Counted from the first letter of the stretch, positions 37,001 to 50,206 are shown. The stretch: DNA of 64,000 bases from Rotaria sp. Silwood1 (GCA_905250075.1 CAJNOP010000002.1:8111565-8175564); one strand, 5' to 3'. Numbers and translations: made by a program. Notes: generated by a model from the sequence alone, not told the origin.

Positions 37001-37848
37001 TTCTTTTAGCCAATAACTAATGATTCCGACAAGACTCAATCACAATGGTATAGACAAATGTATGGTCACCTACATAAACCATTGGAAATGAAACAAGGTA
37101 AATATAAAACAAATAAAATATTTTATTTATTTGTTTGATTAATATGCACAAAACATTTTAGAAAAGAACTCATATAATGTATTATTTAGGCATAATTCTT
37201 ATCAAATTACTTTCTATATCTTTTCAATATCCGTAGTAAGAATTGTTACGTTTCAATTGAGCATATGTCTTTCATAAATATATTTCATACTGTTGTTTTT
37301 CTTTTGTTATATGCTTTTAATTTTTTGTCCTCATGCATTAAAAAAACGAAAGAAACGTAAAAGAGCACATTGTTCAATAACATTTTTATTCAAGTACATT
37401 GATGTCTTCATGATAGCTTTCTATACGTGCCGCATATTTAATAGAATATGTAATGCATTTCAAGTAGATGCAATAGACATTCAATATCTTCTGATAACAT
37501 TCAATGAGAAAGACAAAGGGAAAAAAAAGCTTTTTTTTTGTGTGTATTTATGATAACAGATCATTCAATTAGTTTATTACAATTATAAAAAATTTTATAA
37601 TGAACTGTTCAAAAACTCTTCTCTCATTTATTTTTGCTCTCATGTGATGAATTCGAAATGGCTACCGAAATAGTCTCTATAAGTGTCTATGGTAGGTATT
37701 AATTGCTTTTTTTTTGTCCACTTGACTATCACGTTCAGTACATTTATATATACATATAAAGGGATGTACAACTCTCATACTGTTGATAGTGAATGATGTT
37801 GTATATCTGTGTTCTTGTCTGCTTTGATATTCAATTGAGCTCGAGGTC

Positions 37849-37879
<31 letters not shown>

Positions 37880-40550
37880 GTTCAAATAAACATATGTCAT
37901 GTTTTGTTAGATGAATTGTTTTAATGTTTAGAACATCAACAAAATCCTTATACACCAACATATACATTTCCTGATGAGTTCAGCGGTGATGTCGATCTTA
38001 TGGAAGATTACATAAGAAAAAAAGCATCACAAACACTTGATAAAAATGATGGTAAGATTTAATGTGAATATGAATAAATAAATAATAAATTTTCTATAGA
38101 AAAAAATTCTTCATCGACTTTACGTATATCAAGTTCAAATCAAAAGTAAATAATTATTAATAAAATCTAAATATTAATTTTATTTGTAAATTTTAGTGAT
38201 CAACGAACAATATCAAAACGAACTAATGATCATAAAGAAAAAGTTATACGTTTTGAAGATCATTATTCATCACCTGTTAGTTCATCTTCATCAGAACAAT
38301 TTAAATTAGTAAGAAAAAAAAAGGAAATGAAAAAATTTTTTACTGGCAATGACAGAATTTCTATTGTAAATTAAAAATATTAAATGTGTTTAGTATAAAT
38401 GAAAATTCTTATCATCAAACTAATGCACTTCACATATTGCTTGCACTTGACCTGCACGATAAGGAGATAGATGAATTGTAAGAGTAATACATATCAGATA
38501 CAAGGGAAGTATTTGTACTCAGGTTTTTCTTGTTTAGTGGGCTGATTTTTCACGAATTTTTCATAATTTAGTAGTATTTTAGTAAAAATGGATTGAGTTC
38601 ATATTTGAGAAATAATTCACACGTACGAAGTTCGTAGTTAAAATTGACTGGAACAGTATCTTCTGATCTAGTTAGTAGCTGATTCTTGTATAGAAATTAC
38701 TTATTTTTCAAAAAAATTCGGCCAAGGAATGTAAAAGAACTTGATCTTATCTACCAATATTGTTGTACAAGTTGCTAATTAAGAAAAATACAAGATAATA
38801 ACAAGTATTTCATATTTTCGATTTTAAGTAAAATTAAACTGTTCTAATTAGTTGTATAGAATGATATTAGCAGAACCAAAGGTTAGTTGCATGTTAGTTT
38901 GTTCTGAAGGATTAACTTACTATATTCAGCGACAAAATGCGTCTTTTGTTCAGTCATGACCTTGAATATGAGTAGTCGTAAATACTTCATATATACCCAT
39001 TATGCAAGCCATAATTTATTCTCTATATCAAAGGTGAGTTCAGTTCGGTTTAAATTCTAAAATATCTGCGCCAATCCCATTTTTGATCTGTACCACCATG
39101 TAAAAACTTTTAGTAAACATCTGAGTTCCAACAGATTGAAGAACCAAGTCAAATGATTGACAAAATGAAGAAATCAAAGAATATTTCTGCTCTGATTTTA
39201 ACATATCTATTGTTCAATTAATAATTATGAAATGTCAATATTCATAGTTTGCACTGTATACAAAAGTTCTTTTATTATTCTTATAAGATTGAATATTTTC
39301 ATCTTTATTCATAGTAAAGTATATAAATATCATATGACATCATGTGCTTTTCTTAATTTAAATAGAATCAATATTATCAATAATTTAAAAATTCACGCAA
39401 ATAAAAGCTGACCACTTCTTAATTCAATAAGAATTCTATTATGAAAACACGTTTACATTAATACGGTAATAATGTTTTAAAAACTTTTAGCAACATCTTG
39501 AACGTACCCTTCAGGCAAAATCAGTCCACTGGTTAAGACAAAATTGAATATAAATAGTTCTTTTCTATCTAAATTGTACATCTCTTATATTTCGAATACT
39601 TCCTGTTCATATACGCCAAGAGCCATCAATATTTAAAATTTGTTAGTTTGGCATAGAAGAACGTTCATTTCAACCAAATATGTCTCGTTTTCTTAAAAAA
39701 ATCTCAATTGTCAGATCAAAAGTAACATATTTTTGTTATTATTCAACATTATCAACATTTTACATAGAAAAATACAGAAAATAAGTGCTTTAGAAATCAT
39801 CTGCTAGATTTTTGCCTTAAGCATGTTATATCACATTCAAGGTCATGCACACATACGAAATATTCAAGTAAGAAGCATAACTTCAGAGATAAAATTTAGA
39901 ATTTTTCAATTTGCCATTCAAAAACCTAGCAATAGAAATTTTTTTAGAGTAGTGTCTGATTGTTAAAAGTCTATAATTAATCAATTCTCTTTGATCTCGA
40001 TCTCGGTCAAAAACCGGAATTAGGTACTGGTTCCAGTTGGGTTGAGACTGAGACTATCTTGTTCATATCAACACCTAATGCATTTTGATGTTATCTTTAT
40101 TGAATTTCTTTGTAATTATCATTTGCAAATAAACTTCCCGTTAAAAGCACTTTCAATGCACCATCAATTTTAAGTGTGTCCTTCGATATGTTAATGTTAC
40201 TAATTATCACATAAGAATTCATATTTCAAGTGTAGCCCTCATAGAACACTTAACAATGTATCTAATATATAATAAAATAACTTCATCTATACATCTACTT
40301 ATTAACAATCTAATTCATTTTTTTTTTCTTATATAGAATAATGATGCACCTACAACAAACTTCATAAACACTAATTTACGATCGAATTCGAATGAGTGAG
40401 TCGTCAGATTGTTTTGAATGATTATTATATATGTATATATTTATAGTATACCAACATCAGATAATGAACAAAAATCAATTTATAAACGTATATCACGTGG
40501 TGGAGATATGTCATCAAATGGTTTACAAAAATTTTCTAATATTAATCGAG
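34016..40550 (+). CDS. SORBS-like gene, N-terminal part with sorbin homology (SoHo) domain
   Basis: Nine exons (34016-34162, 34429-34702, 34763-34926, 37010-37097, 37932-38051, 38100-38145, 38197-38308, 40337-40395, 40447-40550) join in frame. The first is basic and His/Arg-rich. Exon 2 has ARRVRFKFDE, an RVxF-type phosphatase docking motif. Exons 4-5 encode a SoHo signature: SQWYRQMYGHLHKP followed by QNPYTPTYTFPDE, the pattern of CAP/ponsin, vinexin and ArgBP2 (WYKTMFKQIH...NPYTPTYQFP). SoHo domains bind flotillin at membrane rafts. The last exon ends at a GTAGGC donor in phase 1; if it is not spliced, the frame stops at 40642. The SH3 half of this family lies downstream on the same strand, so this is probably the 5' part of one gene reaching to 49886. 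Confidence 0.8.
37849..37880. repeat. (ATT)n microsatellite in a SORBS-like intron
   Basis: About ten TTA/ATT trinucleotides in the intron just upstream of the second SoHo exon (37932). Confidence 0.85.
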
Positions 40551-40642
40551 GTAGGCATAGAAATTATCTTTTATCAGAATCAAAAAAGAAAAGAACATAT
40601 ATTTGGATTCGTACAAAACTAAATTGTATAGTACAAGCATAA

Positions 40643-42571
40643 GAAAATCAAATAAAACGTCTTTTTTTTATTAACGCAAATCAAACAGAAACTTGTAAAT
40701 GTAAATTTATATTTGACATACGTTCATATAATTCGATTAATAATAAGGTTGAAGAGTTTACCATACATAAGAGTTTATAGTCTTGTCCTATATTATTTTA
40801 ACATCTACAAATGTTTATTCAAAAAAAAAGACTACTTTTTATTTGTGTTGTATGTGAAATATCTAAAGCAAATGACATAATTTATCAAAATCTCATTTTC
40901 TTGTATTCTCATTAAAATATTGTAACAAGCATACATTGAACTAGATGGCCTTGGTTTTTTTTTTTTTCATTTTTAATTGCTTAGACCATACACGACATTT
41001 TTTAATATATTTTTCTTTCTCCTTTTTTTTTCTTCTCAAGTTTATATCTTGAAAGGCTTATGTAGAAGGCAAAGAAACTATTGAATAATAACATCATCAA
41101 GTACATGGTTACATATATATTCTTTTAAAATAATGTGCTATGTTTTTTTTATATGATTAAAAAAAAAAGAGACAAAAAAGTGTTAATGCATAGTAACGTT
41201 GAGAGATAAAAGAATTTTGTTTCTCAATCTTAATGATCAAGTATTTGTTGTGTCATGATGTCCACATGATTCATATAGGCGAAGAGATTATAGAAATATG
41301 TCTTGTGTAAATCGCATCAATAAATTTGACCTAGAAAATACATAGAGCGGCACAAAACGACTAATCGAAAATCAATAATGACAAATAAGTTAGTGGTCGA
41401 GTTTTTAGAGACGAATTAAAAAATGATCATTAATACTTATGGTTGTGCTATATTATGTCACTTTTTTTTTATAACCTTGATACGATACGTACAGTTTGGT
41501 TTCTATTTTAATGTCTCACATTGATTTTGTATAAAACAAATAAAACCTTCTTATTAGTAGACATAATAATTGATCATTGTTTTTTTTTTATTCAGTAAAT
41601 CATTTCTTTCATCACGAGTATAATATTTCATTCTTTTATGCTTCTCATACTTTTATTGTTTTGTGTAACATATGAAAGTAGGATAAAACACGTGCATACA
41701 TATATGCACATGTTCTTCATCATTGTGATTATAACTACCATAAGATCGAAAAGTACGAATTCAAACAAAATGCTTTTATGAAAATTCTTTCTGCATATGT
41801 GAATGAATATCGACAAAGTATTGCCATCAACAACATACACATGAATGCGAAAGAACACTTATTTATTTACATAAAGATGCCGATAGACAAAACGAATGAA
41901 AGAAAAGAAATCCAAACTGAAATACTTCCATGGCTACATATCAACATTATTGTACATTTACTTAGATTTTTACTGGTTGTTTTTCCTCTTTTTGTCTTTT
42001 TTTTCTTGGCCACTTATTACTCTTTACCGTCTGCAACTCTATTGGTGTCGCAATGTAAAGACGATAGTTATGAGAATCATGTGTTTTTTTTATATGTATG
42101 ACAGAACGAAGGAGAGAGCGAGAGAAAGAGAGAAACAGAAAACTGACGAGTAATTAACGAAGGAAAGATAGAAAAACTAGTACGTATATGCTTGACGCAT
42201 ACCTCCACAAATTATACTAAGATCAACATCGATTATCATCCTTGTCTATTCCATATTTATCCAGTTTACAACACTTCACTTATAGACATACTATAGACAC
42301 ACGACGTTATTTCTTCTTGTTTCGCTTTCTTTCCTTTTTATTCTAACGACTCATTGAAAAAAAAATCGTAGACGACGAACGTCCAGGTAGAACATACACA
42401 CATAACATAATTATACGCTGGACCATCATCATCATCATCATCATCATCATATCACGAGGATTCGGATGAGCGCCTGTCATTCATCATAATTGTGCGATCA
42501 ACCGTATTGACAAATAAAAAAAGAAGGAATAATAACCTCTGTCTTTTTCATCATCAATTCTTTTAAATCAA
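40643..42571. other. long intron or promoter region before the 1013-codon ORF
   Basis: 1.9 kb, A/T-rich, without coding exons I can support. It contains poly-A and poly-T runs, purine-rich text at 42102-42180 and an (ATC)n microsatellite at 42423-42451. In-frame stops and the lack of an AG just before 42572 mean that ATG 42572 is either a true start (internal promoter) or that splicing enters at an acceptor a few codons later. Confidence 0.45.
42423..42451. repeat. (ATC)n microsatellite
   Basis: About nine ATC/CAT trinucleotides in a row, about 120 bp before the 1013-codon ORF. Non-coding here. Confidence 0.85.
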
Positions 42572-45500
42572 ATGATGAATAACGACAAAGGTGCTACAAC
42601 TAATGACAGCATTGGAGAACTTGTTCGTATTGTGGATAATCATCTTAATCCAATGAATACAACTTCAAATTTAAGTTGGACACGTACTTATACTCCACCA
42701 TTAATGGGCACATCTGCTCGTGCAGTTAAACGTCGAGTAGATGGTGATACAGGACCAATACGTATAGAAGGTACAGATACATATAATCGACCATTACAAC
42801 ATCATTATCAAAATGTTCGACAAATATTGGAGCAACCACAACAATCGAGTCAAATATCAAATGTTGATCAATCAAATTATTCAAGGTCGTTATCGAATAC
42901 AAAACGAGACTTTTTTGACAAACAATCTCAATTACCAATATCAACATATGATTATCCACCACATGAATCACAACAACAACAACAACAACAGCAACAACAG
43001 CCAATGCAAAAAATAGTTACAACAATAACCACAACTACAGAAACATTACCAACACTAGTTAAACAAACACCATTATTAACTAATCATATACTTGAACAAT
43101 CGACTGAAACGAATATTAAAACAATTAAAAATGATTCTCAACAACCACAAATTATTGAACGTACAGAAAAATATCAAGAATTTTCAGATTCAACTAATGA
43201 TGGAATTCGTCGTTTACCAATGTTTCCTATAACAAAAACAACTGGTGCTACTGACCTTGATCAAGTCCAAGCACAAGTTAATCGTTTAAGTGATGATCAT
43301 CAAGCTATTCAACAATTAGCGCGTGAACTTCAAGAACATAATGTAACAACAACAAATCAATATAAACGTTTAGCATCACAAACGAATACAACTTTAACTG
43401 ATACAACAACAACGACAACAACAAATCCATCGAATACTATTATTACTGATAAAACTAATAAGACAGTAACAAGTGAATTTACTGTTATTGATGCTTTACT
43501 TGATAATCCAATAGGATCAAATGATGATAAACAAAATAGTCTTTTACATAAACGTTTTAATGATATTCTATCAAATATACGAAATTCTGAATATGTGAAT
43601 TTATTTAAAAATTCAACAGCAAAAAAAATATTAAAAACACCAACGAATGAACCTGTGAATACACGATTAATACGTAAACAAACACATTTCACAGAATCAA
43701 ACATCGAACAGATTTCAATGTCAACTGAACAAACTCCTTTACTTAATTCAAAAGAAAAGAAAAAACAAGACAAAGTAAATAAGAAAAAATCTAAAACTAA
43801 AACTAAATCAAAAAAATTACCAAAAAATGTCGATTATCAAGTTATTGATGCTATTATTAATAGTCCTATTTCACTTTATATACCAGATTCTTACTTAGCC
43901 AAATACAAAGTTACTTCTCGATTATCTCAATTGTCTTCTGTTCCATCAATAAGATCAACAGATAATAGCATTTCAATGTCTCAACAACTGGACACCAAGG
44001 CTAACAATGAGACAGTCTATAACCTTGCCAACGTTATCCATGAAATTTTTCTACATCATGCAGCTGCTTTAACTTTATTAGGTTCTACACCAAAAAAACA
44101 ATTACAAAATCCAATGAAACCTAGTGTTATAAATGAACTTGTTTATAAACAACAACCACAACAATCATTGATGAATTCTAATCAATCCGAAATACAGTTA
44201 CAACCAGACCCGAATAAAACTCGTGTTCTTTATCGATATCTTGATGAACACGGAAATGTACTTAAACTATCATCAACACCACCATCACAATTACGTGAAA
44301 GTCTAGCAGAACCATCGCAACAATCTTCATATCGACGTACTGAACCAACATATATTTATAATCAACAAATAACTAGAAATGATGAGCAAAATCTTCGTCG
44401 AATACCTGAACATGAACAACGTATAACAAGGCAAGTTGAATCAAGACTACCAACAACAAAAACAATAACAAAAGAAGATTTAGAATTACGAAATAAACAA
44501 ACATCACAGTTAAATAACTATTCACCACGATTAGATCAAATTACACTAGAACCATTGGCACAATTCTCATATCGAAATATTGAACCAACATATATATCTA
44601 ATCGACAAATAACTAAAGATGATGAACAAAATCTTCGTCGAGTACCTGAACATGAACAACGTATAACAAAACAAGATGAATTAAGATGGCCAACAGCAAT
44701 AATAACAACATCAACAACAAAAGAAGATTTAGAGTTACGAAATAAAAATGTATCAAAATTAAATATACAACCATCACCAACAGTATATAATATACCAATA
44801 ACAATTGAACATCCACATACAATAAAAACTCCTCCTCAACAACAACGTAAACATCATCATCCAAATCAACAAAATGTTTCTTTAAGTTGGCTACCACTAT
44901 CATACCAATTAGAACAACAATATGTACCAATTGGTTCAATTAATTACGACACAGATTCATCAATGAGTGAACATTCACCAATACATCAGCCATATGATTA
45001 TGTACCCGTATATACTCATCATCATCATAATCGAGGAACATTTTTACCAAATGCTTGTTGTCATAATCATTTACAAGGCCATGCTCATTATCCTTCCCCA
45101 CCACCTGTATCTTATGTTACTTCATGTATAATACCTGAATATAGTGGTGGTAGTTATTCTCGAAATTATATTGAAGTATTTCGTGATGGTGAAACAATAC
45201 CAAGTGAAGTTTATTCATTGCCAATAAATGAACTTATAACAACAAATAATTCTCATACATCTTATGATCAACATGAGAATAAACATCAACCATCATCTTC
45301 AATAAATTTACAATTTGAAAAAAACATTCCATCAACATCAACTCATGATCAATATCATTCTCGTACGATAGACACTAGTCCCAATCGTGATAATATTTAT
45401 TTTGATAATTATTTACCTCAATCAAAATCCTTTGATTATCGTCCTTTACGTACTAAAATTCAACGTGAACATAAAATTACACCACGTTTACTTGTTGAGG

Positions 45501-45613
45501 AGTGGGATAATCCTCAACAATCTTCATCTACTAATTATAATCAACAAATGAGTACTTCATCAACAGATGAAGTTTTTATAAATAATAAGCCAACGAACAA
45601 GACTTCACCTTGA
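42572..45613 (+). CDS. large disordered ORF, probable central exon of the SORBS-like gene
   Basis: An uninterrupted 1013-codon ORF. The product is Gln/Thr/Asn-rich and mostly disordered, with an 11-Gln run (about 42970-43002), a basic stretch (KKKQDKVNKKKSKTKTKSKK, about 43756-43815), and a repeated short motif VIDALLDNPI / VIDAIINSPI. Two direct repeats of about 75 aa lie at 44290-44520 and 44550-44760, sharing TEPTYIYNQQITRNDEQNLR and PEHEQRIT and KEDLELRNK. A compositionally ordered part follows (NYIEVFRDGETIPSEVYSLP). It sits between the SoHo and SH3 exons on the same strand. An acceptor at 42590 and a weak donor at 45552 both have the phase (1) needed to join the flanking exons, giving about 1674 aa in total. 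Alternatively it is an independent single-exon gene from ATG 42572 to TGA 45613. Confidence 0.75.
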   Translation: MMNNDKGATTNDSIGELVRIVDNHLNPMNTTSNLSWTRTYTPPLMGTSARAVKRRVDGDTGPIRIEGTDTYNRPLQHHYQNVRQILEQPQQSSQISNVDQSNYSRSLSNTKRDFFDKQSQLPISTYDYPPHESQQQQQQQQQQPMQKIVTTITTTTETLPTLVKQTPLLTNHILEQSTETNIKTIKNDSQQPQIIERTEKYQEFSDSTNDGIRRLPMFPITKTTGATDLDQVQAQVNRLSDDHQAIQQLARELQEHNVTTTNQYKRLASQTNTTLTDTTTTTTTNPSNTIITDKTNKTVTSEFTVIDALLDNPIGSNDDKQNSLLHKRFNDILSNIRNSEYVNLFKNSTAKKILKTPTNEPVNTRLIRKQTHFTESNIEQISMSTEQTPLLNSKEKKKQDKVNKKKSKTKTKSKKLPKNVDYQVIDAIINSPISLYIPDSYLAKYKVTSRLSQLSSVPSIRSTDNSISMSQQLDTKANNETVYNLANVIHEIFLHHAAALTLLGSTPKKQLQNPMKPSVINELVYKQQPQQSLMNSNQSEIQLQPDPNKTRVLYRYLDEHGNVLKLSSTPPSQLRESLAEPSQQSSYRRTEPTYIYNQQITRNDEQNLRRIPEHEQRITRQVESRLPTTKTITKEDLELRNKQTSQLNNYSPRLDQITLEPLAQFSYRNIEPTYISNRQITKDDEQNLRRVPEHEQRITKQDELRWPTAIITTSTTKEDLELRNKNVSKLNIQPSPTVYNIPITIEHPHTIKTPPQQQRKHHHPNQQNVSLSWLPLSYQLEQQYVPIGSINYDTDSSMSEHSPIHQPYDYVPVYTHHHHNRGTFLPNACCHNHLQGHAHYPSPPPVSYVTSCIIPEYSGGSYSRNYIEVFRDGETIPSEVYSLPINELITTNNSHTSYDQHENKHQPSSSINLQFEKNIPSTSTHDQYHSRTIDTSPNRDNIYFDNYLPQSKSFDYRPLRTKIQREHKITPRLLVEEWDNPQQSSSTNYNQQMSTSSTDEVFINNKPTNKTSP

Positions 45614-47411
45614 GATATATATATATTCATTAAGAAGAAAAAAAAAAATTTTGTTTTTTTCTTTCGACATGACCTATTATTTTTCTTTTGACGTTCTTAC
45701 AGTTATTGAGACAGTTTGTCGTACATGATGTTGTTTTTTTTTTATTTCTCTATATTTGATGATCGTTATATCCATTATTTTTTTTTCTCAAGCAGAATAG
45801 ATGTAAACATGATTTTTTTTCTTCTCTTCATTTATTTATGTTTTTCGTTGTCACGATAGATTATAATCAATCATAAATCAACATAGTGTATGAACATAGT
45901 CAACTACCTCATTGAGATAGATATGGACTTTAGATAAGAAGAAAAAATAAAATACGTATTTGATTGATCACGTATATGACATTAAGGTTATTAAAAATGA
46001 TTATACAATTTATAAATCATCATTAAATTGCTATGAGGAAAAATATTTTTCAAGCAAAAGAAAAATATATTAAATAAATAATTAATATAATGACTCTCAA
46101 AAATTATTCGATTAAGTTTAGTTTAGTTGTTTTTTTTTATCGTTAAGAAGAATCAAAATAGTAATTTGAATATAGAATTTTATTTTCTAACAAGAATTTT
46201 TTAAAGATAAAAATAATCGTTAGTCTTTCAAAGATAGGATTTATGAAAAATACCAAACTCAAGTTTTTTAGCTCATAGAATTTGTAATCACAATATTATT
46301 TGAATTATCTGTTGAGTAAGTTGTAACTTTTCTAGTATCTTCTATCTTGAGATATTGAATATTAGAAACTCTCCCGTGTATAAAAGCTAATTTTATGTAT
46401 ATATTTATATCTGAAGAAAGAAAATATTACAAAAGCTAAAACTTATCCAATGAACTAAATTCATAAAAAACTTTGTTCATGTAAAGTTTGAAAATCAAAA
46501 CTCAAAAGTCAATTTTCCATGTAACCTGAGGAAGAACATAGTTTTTTGTTGAAAAAAGTCAGTGTGTATTTCCATATCTGAAAAACGAAGGTCAATAAAA
46601 CTAAACCATTCTAGACTTTTCTATTAATCACTAACACTCATCAAATGAATGTCGTCTCGGTTGAAAATCAATCTAACACCTGGAAAGATTCCCTTGGAAG
46701 ATAAATTAAGTTTATGGAAGAGATAGAAATGAAGTTTCCATATGAAGTAACAGAAAAACAAAACGTCATAGACAGCTGGAATGTATTACATTCTTTAGAA
46801 AATGATTTGCTCTATCATTATAGATAATATAGAGAGTATTGTGATTGCAGATTCTAGAAATTGAAAACTTGGTTTTAGTTTTTTCAGAAATTCTATTTTC
46901 GGAAAACTAGCAATCATTTTTCTTTTCAAACCAGCATAACCCATTTGGGATTAAACTGTAAAACACGATGTGGCTGCTGTTGCCAATCATAGTAAGATTA
47001 TTTTATTCGAGATATTCTAGGACACTTTTTCATTCACCACTGTTCCTTGATCTTTCATAAATGCAATTACCATAACGAGGTGCTATTTATATACAGTCTA
47101 CGATCGTATATCAACAACGTCTGTCATAGTTTCCTATTAGTGTCTATCACAGTATGTGGGTGCGGGTGTAAATTTCTACCCTATATATCTCAAGACTCCT
47201 TTTAGATCGTGTTTCATAAAGTTCTTGTTGAAAATAAAATTCTTTACTCAAATCACTTTTTCAATTTTTCTTAGCCTTGATGACAACACGAAAAAAAATT
47301 AAAAATAAACTCAGTTAAATAATTTTGGGGGATATTGTTTGTAAAAGATCAATAAAATATGGTTATTATGATTGTAAAGATATAAATATAATAGAATTTA
47401 TTAATTTTCAG
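45614..47411. other. intron or intergenic between large ORF and SH3 exons
   Basis: 1.8 kb of A/T-rich DNA with no supported exon. One G/C-richer patch near 47150-47175 (TATGTGGGTGCGGGTG) resembles a degenerate TGTGGG repeat. The stretch ends in ATTTTCAG, the acceptor at 47411. Confidence 0.45.
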
Positions 47412-49886
47412 AATTTCGATGGCATGTTAAAAAACCGAATCGTAAGTAGTTTTTTAAATATGTATAATAACGAATACAAATAGAAAGGAAATAATTCTAT
47501 AGAAAATTTACATGGTTTTAACACTAATCGTTTTCATTATACATCATTTTTTTCGAACTTTTATCATAAACGTAAGTTGTATTTATGTAGAAAATCGAAT
47601 AAGATTAATGTTTTAATATACTAACAAATTTTAGTTTTTAATGAAAGTTTTTTAAATGAAAAAAAAGATATTTCTTTTTTCTATTTTTCTAGAAAAACAA
47701 AATAATGATACTAATGGACATATTGAACAACAGGTATGTACGATGAATAAGATTTATGTGTTCAATCAAGTTCTTTTTTTGTCTTTTCAATTTTTAGGAT
47801 TGGATAGATCATCATGATTTTATTGATGCAAATCAACAAAAACCAGAAAATAAAATCCAAATGTAAGTTAATATATTTGAACTAAGTATTGTTTTTGATT
47901 TAGTTTTGTTAATTTTTAAAGACGATTAAAATTTCAACCTATTTTTAAAGCACTTGCACTTCATAGTTTTTATGCACAGACCAGCAGGTAGAGTTTAGTT
48001 TTTGTTTTATATAATTTCTTTTAAATATATAAAATTTGATTTATTTGTTTGTTTTGTTTTTAAAGAGAATTGTCTTTTAAAAAAGGCGATATACTTCTTG
48101 TCCTAAGGCGTATTAATGATGATTGGCTTGAAGGTGAATATCAAGATTCAATCGGTATATTTCCACTTAATCATGTTGAATTATTTCCAATTGAAATCAA
48201 TAAACAAGATGATTATTTAAATGAATATGAATATGATTATGATATTGAAGGTGAAGCTATTGTGAAATATGATTTTATACCACAACAAACATTTGAGTTA
48301 CAATTACGAAAGGTCAGAAATGTAATTCTATAATAAACTACTATCAAGATTAATTTATCTAGGGTGATAAAGTAATTCTATTACGAAAAATTGATAATTA
48401 TTGGTATGAAGGACGTCTCAATCATATTGAAGGCATTTTTCCTGCAGCTTATGTTGAAACATTAAAAGAACCAGCAGGTAAAAAAAAAAGACAAAGCAAT
48501 TTTACTCTATGATAATGATGAATTCTATTTTGATTCAATGATTAAATGTCTCGAATAGGACACACATAAAGACTGGACATCTATTGAGACAATTCTCAAT
48601 AGCGTATCCAACTAAGACCTTGGGATATACTAATAACAGAATATCGAAAAAAAGAATTTTTTCAGAGTCAATGTTTGGAACTATATCATTAAAGTAGTCA
48701 AGCACTTTTACTCTTACATAGCAAGATGTAGTTACTTCAAATGTCAAGTAATGAATAAAAATACACTAATTTATAGATTCATAAATAGGTTTCAAGAGTA
48801 AAAGAATCAGAGAGAAATTCTCATTTATGAATAGCACAGAAGCGAGTATATAGTGGTTTCAAAAATTGATCGTACAAATTTTATTTTGATTCTTTTTCAT
48901 CATGATAACTTACATAAAGAATCTAAATAAATATTAAAAAACCCAAAACTAGTTTTTTTCGGCATTTTCTCAACAGAAACTGGATAAAAAAGACTTTTGA
49001 GCTTCTCTTAAAATTGATGTAATTCAATCAAAAATATATTGTGGAATAGTCGAAGACATGTGGTTTTGTAGAGAATTACTCTATCGTTTCATGTAATCGA
49101 AAAACGTCTTTATTTTTGGGCTCTAAGAACTAAAAAAAAACTAGAGTTTGATGTTTTCTAGAGATATGGAATATTACGAAAATTTTATTTCTCTCAAAAT
49201 CTTGTTGAAAACAATTTTCTCTTATTAAAACCACTATTTTAATTCTTTACGCAAGTTACTACTACGGAAAAAAACCGAACTTAAACTTATATGATCACTT
49301 TTTGGAATCGCTATATAGGTCGGTCAAAAAAAGAATTTTGGACTCGGAAAAATATGACTACAGAGTACATATACTAGGGTTGCGTCTATATCATTACATA
49401 ACTGTTTTCACTAATATCAATAAACAAAAAAATTTCAATTCATATTTTAACAAAGCATTTCAAGTCTTAATGCAAAATATTTATTGTCTAGATATTTTCT
49501 CAAAAAAATCTCATCAAAATGAACGTGCTCAAATATCAAAACAAAATTCTCCTGATTTAGAAGAACCATCTGTTGAACAAATAAGTATTATTCCAGACTT
49601 ATCATTACCACCTATGCGAAAGTAAATTTAATTTTATATCTAATTACTATTTATGATGAATTTTGATTTAAATATTTTTATCTTTTGTTGTATTTTAAGA
49701 TGTCAAGTACTTTATGATTATATACCACAAAATCCAGATGAACTTGAAATTCATGTTGGAGATATAATTAATATAATTGAAATGTGTGATGATGGTTGGT
49801 ATTGTGGAATGATGGAAAAATCAAATCATGATAATAAAATGAAATTTGGAACATTTCCAGGAAATTATGTTAAATTATTATCTTAA
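47412..49886 (+). CDS. SORBS-like gene, C-terminal part with three SH3 domains
   Basis: Nine exons (47412-47441, 47503-47571, 47693-47733, 47798-47862, 47922-47987, 48066-48312, 48363-48477, 49492-49621, 49700-49886) join in frame and need a phase-1 donor upstream. They encode three SH3 domains in the SORBS order. SH3-1: FKALALHSFYAQTSRELSFKKGD...WLEGEYQDSIGIFPLNHVEL. SH3-2: AIVKYDF...LRKGDKVILLRKIDNYWYEGR...GIFPAAYVE. SH3-3: CQVLYDYIPQNPDELEIHVGD...CDDGWYCGMM...FGTFPGNYVKLLS at the very C-terminus. In CAP/ponsin, vinexin and ArgBP2 these domains bind vinculin, Sos, Abl and Cbl at focal adhesions and muscle junctions. No start codon of its own is evident, which supports linkage to the upstream blocks. 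Confidence 0.92.
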
Positions 49887-50206
49887 TAAAGAATGATTAT
49901 ACAGTGAAAATTTCTTTAACAGTGATCTCCATCGTGCTTTATCTATTTTTTCTTTTATACGTTGACGGCAATATCTATTTGTATATTTCTAGTCAATGGT
50001 TTTCTTTTTTTCTTGTTTTTTTTTTTCTAAAATATAAAACTATATTATCTTCATTCAGTTTTCTTTTGTTGGTTTGTTGGCTTTTTATTTGTTACAGTAA
50101 AAATTAAAATTCTTAGAAGTAAATAGATGAATAAATAACTATTCATTTTACAAAAAATGATTCGCAAAACAACTATAGATTTTTGTGTCTTTGACAACTA
50201 AGTTTC

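Noticed and set aside
40551-40642. Continuation of the SoHo-block frame to a stop at 40642.
   Set aside because: A donor at 40551 in the phase of downstream exons makes splicing more likely; the extra residues are low-complexity. Kept only as an alternative end.
42726-43004. Minus-strand Val-rich ORFs opposite the large ORF and other exons (also 43357-43773, 44613-44939, 17657-18076).
   Set aside because: Antisense shadows of Gln/Asn/Thr-rich coding sequence.
47150-47175. TGTGGGTGCGGGTG as an interstitial telomere repeat.
   Set aside because: Only one exact TGTGGG unit; not enough to separate from chance.
49302-49491. In-frame upstream extension of the 49492 exon (MESLYRSVKKRIL...).
   Set aside because: It is intron read-through; the acceptor at 49491 has the phase needed after the second SH3 domain.
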